A DNA stretch of 64,000 bases from the NCBI GenBank assembly GCA_022813625.1, contig JAKLMB010000001.1, positions 372,001-436,000 on the forward strand, read 5' to 3'. This document shows, one piece after another, positions 34,111-44,556 of this stretch. A program made the translations under genes and the position numbers. Under the pieces are notes generated by a model. That model was not told the origin of the DNA. It did no database searches and saw nothing but the letters and a program-made list of their open reading frames with translations. This DNA comes from Aaosphaeria pasadenensis. Lineage: Eukaryota; Ascomycota; Dothideomycetes; Pleosporales. Positions within the stretch are counted from its first letter, which is position 1, and every line of letters begins with the position of its first letter.

Positions 34111-36111
34111 GTTGCTCTGAAACCAAAGCAAATGGCAGTACAATTGGGAACCTGAACGTGATAGCAATTCAATTGATGAGAATTTAAAAACCATTTCCCA
34201 ATAGATGCCGCAGATCTGGGGCATTCAAGAGGAAACAAACATAATATATCAGACCAGTCCAACTTCGCCCACCCTCCACACGATGCGGAGAACTCCAAGC
34301 GATACCAGGTGGGGGACAAGAATTGGGATATTTGGCAATGAACTAAGCGTTCCCAAGCCTGCTCCATTGGTTCGAATGGGTGAACTAGACAGTGACATGA
34401 CTATGTGATAGATACATGAAGGCGGCCTGATGTTGTCGGTTATCGCGTATGCTCGGAGCACTGGTAGACTCTGGGGTAACGTCCCGTATGTCTGGATACT
34501 AAAGTAGACTAATCGAGTCAAGCTCTCAATATTATGGAGGGTGCATGTGGAGAATCCGGGGTAATGCTGATTTTGGGTCTGGACAACGCGAATCATTGCG
34601 GGTGACGATATCCGGCTATCTAGTTCCTGACTGACCATAGCTTCGGGGAGCCCCTTATGCACACGAAGCATAGAGTCCACGCTTGGCCTTTGTCGAATAA
34701 GTTTTGTTATATCATTCATCTGACCAGTCCGAAATATTTTTTGGTGCCAGCCCTTGCAAAGCCTTGATGAGTGGACAGAAAGATTTTCTCTGGGCAGCAA
34801 AGAGTAACAACGTAATATTCCCTAAACAGATACAATCACGGAATGAACATTTGACCTGAATCTATTAAGATCCATTTTCTTTAACATACGAACTATTCAC
34901 AGACCAAAGGGAAAACATAGCAGGCACCGTCTTGAGAGATATGCATGGGTGTGGTAATTATTATCCTGCAACAAGGGTTGAGTTGTAATAACTTTCAAGT
35001 ATAGGACATAATGGAGTGCTTTGTTCAAATACGAGCTTCTTGGATGGAAGAGGCGGCAGGAAACAACATGATAGTTTTCTTGTAAAAACCCAACTCTGAG
35101 ATGGGCCAGACATGCAAGCCTCTTTCGAAAAGGCAAAAAAATCTCAACATCACGCTTTCTTCACCTACGCTTGGAACTGGGTAGTCTTGAAACGAACGCG
35201 CCTTCGAACAAGGCAAGCCAGGGACACGCGCATGCGTCATCAACCATCTAGTTTATGTCAACATTGATATCGCTCGGTAAGACCTCGAGACTTGTTACTT
35301 ACACTATAAAACTGGTAAGACTTGGATGTATGAGTGTTATGACCCTGGCCGCCTGATTCGAAAATGGCCAACAGGCTTGGGTCTGGAGCCCTGATGCAGG
35401 TATGAATACCAGAAGTGATTCCAGACCGCTCTCTAGCAAGCGATCGTAGATTTAGTCCTCAGAGTACCGCCACCGTACCCTATCCTTGTATGAACATGGG
35501 AAGAACCGTTTGGTGCTGTCCTCGAGCCACATCATAGATCTGAAGCGGGCATCCTCGCCTCAAGGGCATATATTTCTTCCCCGAGATTTGATTTAGCATC
35601 ATTTGAGTAGGACTGGTGTTACCGAAGTGGCGTGGACTTTCGAAAGGGGTTCCGAATTTTGTACTGTTTTGTAGACATTCCTCACTTAAATTCTTGCGTA
35701 AAAGCGCAGTCCTTTATCAATATTTCGTGGTTTGATATTATAAATTATTATGGTAAGGAATGACTACGGTGGGAAAGGCAATATAACAGGCATTGTTGAA
35801 GTTGGCTTCAGCTTTCATAATTGATAGTCTATCCTACCCAGTGTATGAGATAACCTTGCAGGCTATTGACCCGGCAAATAATGATAGCTAAGCTAAGTGA
35901 AATATGTCGAATGCCTTGATGATATTCCAGGTCATCTGAGATGTGATATAAGCCAATAAATGTCCCCCCAAGTCATGTCATATCCAGCAATTTTGGTGTA
36001 GCTTGACAGACAGCAGGACAGAGAGGCCGAGTGTTCAGCTGCATGAACTGTTCAAATTATTCTCCGCAGCTTGTCCCATCCTATTGTTGATGACGGTATT
36101 CGGTGTGTTGG
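34111..36111. other. 2 kb gene-poor region
   Basis: The first few hundred bases are the transporter promoter. No frame is convincing; the 183-codon frame on the minus strand (34249-34800) has no splice partners or recognisable motif. Confidence 0.5.
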
Positions 36112-37182
36112 CTACTCGTTTATCTCATCGTCATCATCGTAGGCAGGTGCCGACTGGATAAGAAGGGGGGTGTCATGCGGTCCACCAAGCCTGCGCCGTT
36201 TTCCAAGAAGAGTGGCTCGCATGCGAGCTGTGCGCAACTCGGCCTCAGCCAGCTCAAGGTGAGCTTGAAGCTCTTCCACAGACATGTCGTCCAATTCATC
36301 GGCATTAACAGGGACGGCGCTGACGCTACGGTCATAGGATTCTTCGCTGCGTGCTGGGTGGGGGTAGTTGTGTCTTCCAGGTCGCTCCCAGCCGACGCTT
36401 GGGTCACGACGAAGTCGCTTGGTTTTGCCTGCAGAAGTTAGCCATCATCAATTTGATTAAAGTGATCTAATGATCCGTTAAGAGGGTCTGTGTAGCTAGT
36501 AAAGTGATGGTGGAGTTTGCATAGATGGGAAAGTTTGGACTCACTCTTTCGTCCGCGGTTCGTTACCTGGCGGGCCTGGAAGCGCTCACTGTCGTTTTCT
36601 GCATTTGACCTGCGGCCGCGCTTCCTAGGTCGCTCCTCCAACTCTACCAGCTCCTCTAGCTGATAGTCATAATCCGACTCTGAGGCTTCTTCTTCTTGCA
36701 CACCAAGTTCCTCCTCTGCCCGCTCAGGCTTCTCGTACCTATCCTTGATCTCCTTGATGTCGGCCAACCGAACCCACGGGTGCTTTTCCTCATGTGGCAG
36801 TATCTGAGCCCTGATGGATATGTTAGTTTCTCTAGACGGTGTATTTCCAGAATGATTGGCGGCACAACTTGGCAGAAGATGCGACAAAGAGACCACCGAA
36901 CTGCTAAACATACCTCAAATCAGCTTGGAACTCCGCAAGGTTTCCTTGCTTCAAGCGCGAGATCGTGATGAGATCCTTCAAGAGTTGAACCCCCCAATTG
37001 CGAGGATCATCCTCCGCGGCGTCCTTGATATGTTCACGCCGCTCACAGTCCCATTTGCGCATACGAATGTCCTCCGGAATGACTTCGATGACATCCTCGA
37101 TCTCGAAGTTTGATGCGATGCCGGGCAGAAGACAGTTCACCAAATCTTTGGTATTGGAATTGAGGGTTTCGTAGCGACCCAT
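36112..37182 (-). CDS. unknown protein, three exons, charged and helical
   Basis: Exons on the minus strand: 37182-36914, 36810-36545 and 36428-36112, for 283 residues. Introns are 103 bases (branch AAACTAACAT) and 116 bases (branch GGCTAACTT). The frame is continuous across both joins, which supports a real gene. I recognise no family. Residues 1-90 look globular and helical (MGRYETLNSNTKDLVNC, RNWGVQLLKDLITISRLKQGN); the middle is acidic with EEELGVQEEEASESDYDY; then come a basic patch (RPRKRGRR, KTKRLRRD), which could be nuclear-localising, and a predicted helix MSVEELQAHLELAEAELRTARMRATLL (split: MSVEELQAHLELAEAEL and RTARMRATLL). Nuclear location is inference. Confidence 0.72.
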
Positions 37183-38078
37183 TTTGCCTGTCCTGAAGCC
37201 CTTGGGGGAATCGGAATCGAAGTAGATGGCACCTCTCAGCTAACGAGGTTTGCGCCTTCGGGGTAGAGGGTTTGTGATTCCAAGTTGAAAGCTTTCCCTT
37301 GAACTGCCTTGTAGATGGTCTCGAAGAAAAAGGCTGGAAAGGTGAAGGAGGCGCTGGGGTAGAAATAGAAAAATCCAAAACTCCTATAGAAGAAATAAGC
37401 TTAATTTTCACCAATAATGATGCCTAAATTACGTGCTCAACCGCACTTGATCATCGTGTCAAGTGATAATTCAAGTGAGAGTCGGCGCCCAGGAAATAAA
37501 GTTGGTCATCAGATTGAGAATCAATCTCAGTTCGTTCAGAAATCTTGACACATGCCATTTTTCTTCATGGTCTTTAGTCTACGTCAGTGAAAGGCAAATT
37601 CCAGTCTCTGAATAGTGAGAACATGATTTGATATGATACACAATTCCGATCATTAGTGCAAGACGGAGGTCTCATTATTGAGTAGCAACGGTATGATGCT
37701 TTCAAGGCAATGATAGCCTTTCTTTCCATGCCTTCGGACAATGATAACTGCTCGAAGTTGTGAGCGTACGACTCAATTGGGAGTTATCGGGCTCATATAC
37801 TCATTGCTGTGTTCGTTTTAAGAGGATTGAAAAGTTACTTGTGGCACGAGAGAACATCTTTTCGTTGATGTTAAAGTATTACTCTAGTGTTTATGTAAAC
37901 GAGCACCGCTGTACAAGTATGTTAAACAGAGGAACACTGAGGTAGAATACTGTGTCTCTTAACAAAAGAAATACTCGGATCAGCATGAGCGGACCAGAAT
38001 TACCTCTTGAAAACCCGACGCCCATGATGAGAAGATGATGGTTGTTGTTGTAGTACAAGTCGGCTAGACTTACTCCTT
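37183..38078. other. intergenic between the unknown gene and the IMPACT gene
   Basis: Divergent promoter region of the neighbours; no gene supported. Confidence 0.5.
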
Positions 38079-38939
38079 TTGTATTCGAATATGTATATGC
38101 AGCTCTCACCTTTGCTCACCGAGCCGAGCCGTCCACTTCCCCACCCACATGAACCCACCGTGCAGTTAGACATGAGAAAGAGGGAACGCTCCGCTACCCC
38201 AGCTGACTCACTGGAGATATTTCGGTCCAAACGTATTGAGGATCGAGAATCTGTCTTCGTTGCTGCGTTTTCTCCTACGCTCCCCGTCAAGACATTGCAA
38301 GGCTTGGACGAGTTCGTCACAGCAACACATCGCATTGCAGCATGGAGGAAACCCTCCCGTCAAAGGTCTCTCAGGCCGGAATCCATGGTTCTGTATGACC
38401 TAGGTCATGATGATGACGGAGAGAAATGGGCCGGCTCACGACTGAAGAGCATTCTTGAAGACATGAAGGTGGAAGGTGTCATCGTTGTTGCGAGATGGTA
38501 TGGCGGACAGATGATAGGACCCGCCAGGTTCGCCCACATTGAAAATACCGCGAAAGAGGCAGTCCGGAAGTGGCAGAGCGCTCGTGAAGAACTGAAAACG
38601 GAAGAAGCAGCCAAGAGAAGGAAAGTGGAGCAGGATGCAGAGCGCCAATCGCTGGAGTCGATTCTCCAGGAAAGAGACTCAAATATTTTCGCGCTCAGAG
38701 GTCTACTTGCCCGGAAAAAGGCCAAATTGGAAGACACAGAGGTGGCCCCGTTGACACCTCAAAGGCCCATGAACTACGCATCTATGTCTCTTGAAACGCT
38801 CAAGAGGCAGGAAAAGGCTAGAGATGCCACAATTGCGTCAATTCTGCATAGAATCAACGATGTCGAGGATCAAATGAAAATGATGGATGCTCTAGAAGAT
38901 GCGAGAGATGACCTGTTCGACGGGATTGAAAGTAAATGA
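38079..38939 (+). CDS. IMPACT/UPF0029-domain protein
   Basis: Single exon, 286 residues if started at 38079; an internal ATG at 38172 (MRKRERSATPAD, 255 residues) is as plausible, because the first ~30 residues are not conserved-looking. The domain is at about 50-165: the core DDDGEKWAGSRLKSILEDMKVEGVIVVARWYGGQMIGPARFAHIE (parts shown) is characteristic of the IMPACT N-terminal domain, which in Yih1/IMPACT lies beside an RWD domain and regulates Gcn2. Here no RWD domain is present; instead a ~115-residue charged helical tail (KTEEAAKRRKVEQDAERQSLE) suggests a coiled coil. A role in the amino-acid stress pathway is therefore only inference. Confidence 0.85.
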   Translation: MYSNMYMQLSPLLTEPSRPLPHPHEPTVQLDMRKRERSATPADSLEIFRSKRIEDRESVFVAAFSPTLPVKTLQGLDEFVTATHRIAAWRKPSRQRSLRPESMVLYDLGHDDDGEKWAGSRLKSILEDMKVEGVIVVARWYGGQMIGPARFAHIENTAKEAVRKWQSAREELKTEEAAKRRKVEQDAERQSLESILQERDSNIFALRGLLARKKAKLEDTEVAPLTPQRPMNYASMSLETLKRQEKARDATIASILHRINDVEDQMKMMDALEDARDDLFDGIESK

Positions 38940-39588
38940 CGATTTTTATTAAAAGACGTGGATGAACCGGACCTTTGCAGAGCCGCCGAGAAACCGAGCC
39001 ATTGCAGTATGGTTCAGTGCGAACTCTTTGACCAAAAGAATATTGGCATGGTCCGAAGCAGCTCGCAATCAAGCATGATGCTATCCATTGATGACAAATT
39101 TCCAGTCCTCTTATGAACTTTCATAGTGCATATTTTTGACGAGCCAGGATTCGTTTGAGCCGTGCTCGGATTCCATCTGCGGATCTGACAGAAGCCAACG
39201 AATCGCTCCTTTTCGGTATGATGGCTTTTACAGACGACGATACGATATTGACATACCCGTTCTTTGAGGGAAGACTCCAAAGAATTTCTCGGTTTTATAA
39301 TTTGGTATCTGGCTACATGTGTACGGTGTGGGTCATGCTAGCACACCTATTGTACATAACAACTTAGAATATAATATTATACTTCACTTGCCAGGCTGGA
39401 TTTGCCCAGTAGTATGACTAGTAATTTTGATTCGATATTCCATAGGTGATGGTGATGTACAGTATGTCTACAATTGTATGTCTTGACAAACGGCTGCGCC
39501 ATTGTATGCATAAGCCCCTTCTCTTTCGATGTCTTTCATCATCGTTCGCGTAACTACTGCCGATTTCATAATATGGTGTTGTGACAGG
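38940..39588. other. convergent intergenic region
   Basis: 3' flanks of two convergent genes; no gene supported. Confidence 0.55.
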
Positions 39589-40192
39589 CTATATGCACGA
39601 CCCGAAAACATGTTCCGACTGACGGATTCCTTCCCTTTCGATAACATGGCTCAATGGCTCAAATTCCAACGTCCCTTCAATATCCTTCGCATCAAAAGCT
39701 TCCGCCCCTTCTTCGTCTTGAGCCTCGATAGGAAACCATGCCGCCTCTTGCGTACAAGCTGACTGGGGTTGTATGTGTTTCGCGGTCCACATCGCACCTG
39801 TGTTGTTGCGAGACCAGGATGGGAGGATATCTTTTGTGCAAGGTCCAAGGCTTCTGCAGATGGGATGGCATTCGTTGCCGTGCTGGGAAGCGCCGATGCG
39901 GGAACCGCTGGTCTCCGCATAGCCAGAAGAGATACTGAGCGTATCGCCGAGGGAGCAGTTTGTCTGAGGGCACATTAGTAGGTGCTCCGTAACTATGAGG
40001 TGATTCAATCCATACCGTTGCATTGTAGACATGACCCCAAGAGACGGCCTTAAGAGCGTTGCGCCAGACATTGCCGGCCGAGCAACGACTCTCAAGCACT
40101 GAAATGCGTTCATACTTGTCGATTGGGCCCTTTGCGACTCGGGACCACTCCAGATGTTGTGTGCTTAACGTTTCGCTGAAGTTCATCGTCAA
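39589..40192 (-). CDS. small unknown protein with cysteines, two exons
   Basis: Exons on the minus strand: 40192-40016 and 39963-39589, 183 residues; the start may be the second Met at 40186. The 52-base intron (GTATGG, branch CTACTAAT, CTCAG) restores an open frame, the main reason to believe the gene. The middle has several Cys: TTNCSLGDTL, NECHPICRSLGPCTK and SACTQEAAW. The C-terminus is acidic (QDEEGAEAFDAKDIEGTLEFE). No signal peptide is evident: the N-terminus is hydrophilic. I do not recognise the family. It shares a 216-base promoter with PNO1. Confidence 0.6.
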
Positions 40193-40408
40193 GCTCGGAG
40201 GTCCGCAAACCAGGGCGCGCTAAAATCTTGGCGCCCAAAATTCCGATTAGAGTAGGCAAAATTATCGATAGCCACTTCGACTTTTCCCCGCCAAAAAGTT
40301 ATACTTTACGAAGCACGAACGTCAACCCACCTCGAACCGCATAAATCGGCGCACACAGTCGTAGGACACTTTAGGAAAGACAAGAGATCAGGAAAGAGAA
40401 AGAAAAAA

Positions 40409-41827
40409 ATGCCGGCCCCAACTGCGCTCCAGCGCCGCCCAGAAGAATTGGCAGAGAACATCGCAGCGGACCAAGACATGGCCATGACCACTTCGCTACC
40501 CACAAACGAGGATGGATTGATCGATATGAGTGTGCTTCCAGCGGACGACCCTTCTGCACCCGTCCCTACGATTTCGAATGCGCCGGAAGAGGACTCCGAA
40601 GATATCACAATGAACGAGGATGGAAAGGCGATCCCACGATTTGCCCCAGACACACATGTTGTGCCGTTGAGTTTTAAGCGCGAACTGCGAAAAGTGCCTA
40701 TTCCACCTGTACGTAACGAGTAGCCCTATAAGGGAGTCATGTCTGGATTATAGCCAGGTTCCAAGAGTGGAACACGAGTACAAAGCAGACATGTTTATAC
40801 CTCCATTGAGTCCAGGGAAGCCCCAAGAAAGTTTCCAGATATACTGACGCTTATGACTTATAGCACCGACTCACTCCTCTCAAAAACGGTAAGTCCAGCA
40901 ATTCGATCCAGAACCACCTTATACTGACATGTTGTCCAGCATGGCCCAAGATGTACCCACCACTCGTCGAGCACTTGAAACTCCAATGCCGAGTCAACAC
41001 CAAGAGCAAGGCCGTCGAACTGCGAACGAGCGAACAGACAACCGACATTGGAGCGCTGCAGAAGGGAGAGGACTTCGTCAAGGCATTCACACTGGGTTTC
41101 GACGTGGACGATGCGATCGCGTATGGCTCACCCTCCAACAAGGGAAACTTGTTGACTACCTCTCCAACGAAAATGCTGACGATTTCCCGCTAGGCTGCTG
41201 CGATTGGATGATTTGTACATTGAGACTTTTGAAATCAAGGAGTAAGTCTATCAGGGCGTGTAGAACAACTTTCCAGAAACACAGCTAACATGATTCGTAG
41301 TGTAAAAACTCTCAACGGGTAAGAAAAACCCCCGCCATACGAAAGACACGACACCACTCTTCTCTTCGACAGCAATCACATCGTAAACCCCGACCAATCA
41401 GTGGTCATCCACAAGCTGACCACTTCCCCAAAACAACAGAGACCATTTAGCACGAGCAATCGGCCGTATCGCCGGAAAAGACGTAAGCATTACTCCCCAG
41501 CTCCCTCCCACCTCACATCAAAACCCCCACTAACATCTCTCTCTCTTCCCAGGGAAAAACCAAATTCGCCATCGAAAACGCCAGCAAAACCCGCGTCGTG
41601 CTCGCCGATTCCAAGATCCACATCCTCGGTACGTCGAAATCAATCATCCCCTTTCCCCTCCCCCGCATCAACAGACGTGCAAAAACTAACACAGTTGAAA
41701 AACAGGCGGTTTCCAAAACATCCACATAGCACGCGAGTCCATCGTCTCTCTCATCCTGGGCAAGACGCCCGGAAAAGTGTACGGCGGCCTGCGCACCGTC
41801 GCCGGCAGGATGAAGGAGCGCTTTTGA
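40409..41827 (+). CDS. PNO1: PNO1/Dim2 KH-domain ribosome assembly factor
   Basis: RNA-binding protein of the nucleolus and 40S precursor that works with Nob1 in 18S rRNA maturation. Eight exons: 40409-40708, 40864-40888 (25 bases), 40940-41120, 41194-41241, 41301-41318 (18 bases), 41440-41482, 41553-41628 and 41706-41827, for 270 residues (yeast about 274). The joined protein reads conserved across every splice: KVPIPPHRLTPLKNAWPKMYPP, LLRLDDLYIETFEIKDVKTLNG, DHLARAIGRIAGKDGKTKFAIENASKTRVVLADSKIHILGGFQNIHIARES and LILGKTPGKVYGGLRTVAGRMKERF (shown in parts; C-terminal KH domain with the GRIAGKDGKTK loop). The first ~100 residues are acidic and poorly conserved. The frame in the last exon ends at 41825-41827. 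Confidence 0.95.
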
Positions 41828-42862
41828 ATGACGTTTTTTTTTTCAACCCTCCGCCCCCACTTAGTTCGTTATTCTGCATTTCCCTGGCGTTTACCTCACC
41901 TTTGCTCTATTCCTTAAGGTGTTTTTTTTCCTTTTCTCTGCACGATCCAAAAAAATATATGAGGGGGAATCGATGTGTGGCTTGCTGGTTGGCTTCGGCT
42001 CTCTTTCTGGGAACTGAGAGGTTGGTTTTTATATATAGACCGAGAGAGAGAGAGATGGCGTAGAGAGAGAATAAGGAAAAATGAATTTCATACATATATC
42101 AAGGAATCGTGAGATATATAAGATGTGCTGAAATTATCGTCGTTGTCACGGATACTCACCGCCCGACGTCCACCGTCCACCGTCCACCGTCCACCGTCTG
42201 TAGGACGGAAAGAGTCGACAAGATAGGGGGGTTTCGTACACATATGTTTCCGAGGGTATTATGTGAATTGATGATATTCGACGACATGGCTAGAGTTTTC
42301 GAGGATCTAAGGTTTATTAAAACTACGTTGTTTTTGTTTTCCTTTTCTTCTCGCCCTTCCCTCTCTTCCTTTTCTCTTTTTCCATTTGTCTACTCTGTCT
42401 TGGTTTTGTGAAAGAAAAACGCTTTACGTCTGGACGTGCGCGGTGTGGTGTGGCTATTGGGAGGGATTAAAACAAAGTATAGCGTCGTGGTGTTGTTACA
42501 GTTGTCGAAGACGGGGGAAAAAGTGAGTGGTGAAATGTTGTAAAGGGTAGAGAGACAGATTAGAGAGAAGTCAGACGCAAGAAGAGCAGTGGAAGTAAGG
42601 CGAAGAAACCATGAAATGAGAAGAGGAACGAAAAGGACGCCAATATGCGGCCCCGCTCGTGAATAGTCCAAATATATACATACACGAGAAGGAAAGTAGA
42701 AACTTGATCCATGAAGGAGGTGCAATACGATAAGAAACCAGAATCCCAAGAGAAAAAGATGAAACCCAATGCAGAAAACTAAGTAGCGGAATAGAATAAA
42801 AAATGAGAAGAAAATGAACCTTCTAGGTGCGAGAAGTGAAGAAATGAACAAGAGAAGGAAAC
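41828..42862. other. convergent intergenic region with minisatellite
   Basis: 3' flanks of PNO1 and mevalonate kinase. It contains a GA run near 42044-42055, the GTCCACC minisatellite (42168-42198) and T/C-rich DNA 42330-42400. No gene supported. Confidence 0.55.
42168..42198. repeat. GTCCACC minisatellite, about 4.4 copies
   Basis: Four exact 7-base units in tandem plus GTC. Confidence 0.85.
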
Positions 42863-44556
42863 TTATGCGTCGGTCTCCCAAGGCCTCCAGAACTTCCAGC
42901 CTTCTCTCACGTCTCGCGGTAGCTTTCTGCGGGCGCTGCTGATGACACCTACTAATCGTTCGATGCCTTCTGTGCCTTCGGCTCGGAGAAACTTCTCCTG
43001 GTCGATCTCCTCACCACCCTCTTCTTCGTTGCCGTTGTGCAGAACGGCAGGCCAGAGGACTCCGACACCGTCTCCCGCAAGAGTAATCTCAAACTTCTCG
43101 AAGCCCTCGTTCTCAAGTTTTACTTCGAGAGTGTCGAGGATCTTGTGCTTGAGCTTGGTCGTGTTGGAAATGATGCTGGCGCTGCAATCGGCCTCCTCGC
43201 TGTCTTCGGATTCGTCAGAGGAGCTATCCGAATGGTGGAGTCCATTGCCGTTGCCGTTGGGCTGAAGGGAAGTCGGCTGTGGCTTGAGGATCGTAATGGC
43301 GCAACCACCGCCTCCAGCACCGGTCAACTTGGTCCAGCCGATGCCGGTATGGTCGATGAGCTCGCGAATGCGCTCCAGCTTAGGATGGGAGACACCGAGA
43401 GAAACGAGGAGACCGTGGTTGATAGTGATGAGGTCACCGAGGTGCTTCAAGGCGGACGGAGAAGGATTTCGTGGGTTGAAGCCTGGAGAGGTGAGGAGTC
43501 TGTGGGCGGACTCGGTGATCATGCCTATCGAATCGAGAACGTTCTCAATGAGAAGTGGGTGAGTTTCCCTCAAGTTGGCGACTTTGGCAACCTCAGTCAA
43601 CGTGCTCCTCGACTGGCGCGTGTTGACCAGAAGGAGGGGCAGCTCCGGGAAGTTCCAGATGGGGGCAACCATAGGTGGTTTGGTATAGTCCCTTCGCTGG
43701 AAAAGCACGGCTTTTCCTCCGGCGGAAACGGTGTTGTCAACGCCAGAGGGGTTTCCGTGAATGCACATCTCGCCCACAAACGCCCATCTATTGATTCGCT
43801 CGATCTGGAGCTCACATTCCTGTGCTGGCTGGTCCTGGTGCGGTCCGCTCAAGGCTCGGATCTGGAGGAGGAGAGCAGCGCTCAAACATACTGAGATACT
43901 GGCGCTGCTGCCGAGGCCGGCGCCAATTGGGATCGTCGAGCGGAGGGTGTATATGCAGGGCGGCGATCTTCGCGACGCGAGCGAGCAGTAGAGGTAGAGG
44001 AACGTTGTGGCGGATGCCTGGTGGATCTTGCGTGTAGATTCAGGGACATGGGGGGAAACAACGTCAACGTGCGGTTGCAAGGCAGCTATGAAGTCCTTGT
44101 CCAGTGTTGTTACGAGATCGTAGTAGTTCCTTTTCTTGCCCTTTGCGGAGAAGACTTCCCAGGGCAATTCGTCAATGTTCCAGGTATGCTCGAGGTTGAT
44201 GTCTGGAAATCGTAGGGAGACGGTACGATGCGATTTCGAGAGAAAGGAGACGAGTAGGTATGAACGAAGGGAGATTGCAGCAGCAATTGCGGCCTACCAA
44301 TGTCTGTTAGCATATGTTGAGTCGTCTATTGGATTGGGAAGGAATTGATCCAAAGTGGAAGGGGGGTTTGCTCCTGGGCGCAACTTGCCTTGCCGTGAAC
44401 GACCGCATGTTCGCCATAGACAATGACCTTGCCAGGCGCAGATACCATGAAGGAAGGCATCATGGGAGAGGATTGCTTCCTCTTCATGAGGGGGGCGTGG
44501 CCATTGAGGCGAGTCGCGGCGGGCGTGGGAAGCTGCGAGAGTAATTGCGCAGGCAT
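42863..44556 (-). CDS. ERG12: mevalonate kinase
   Basis: ATP + mevalonate to 5-phosphomevalonate, in the isoprenoid/ergosterol pathway. Exons on the minus strand: 44556-44389 and 44293-42863, 532 residues, longer than yeast Erg12 (443) mainly by inserts. Motifs are intact: SAPGKVIVYGEHAVVHGK (39-56, split by the intron just after it), IPIGAGLGSSASISVCLSAAL (about 178-198) and LTGAGGGGCAITIL (GHMP motif 3). The 95-base intron has a GC donor (AAG/GCAAGT), branch TGCTAACAG, acceptor GGTAG. An acidic Ser/Asp/Glu insert (HHSDSSSDESEDSEE) lies in the C-terminal half. The start is at MPAQLLSQ (44556); the frame stays open upstream with no ATG. The product feeds dolichol and prenyl supply used by Sec59 and Ste24 substrates also in this window. 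Confidence 0.95.

Noticed and set aside
34249..34800. 183-codon minus-strand frame
   Set aside because: No motif; overlaps the transporter's upstream region.
41373..41382. 10-base microexon in PNO1
   Set aside because: It gave NHI and could not join the next exon in frame; the acceptor at 41439 gives the conserved DHLARAIGR directly.
42168..42198. CRISPR-like short repeats
   Set aside because: Head-to-tail 7-base units without spacers, in a eukaryotic genome: a minisatellite.
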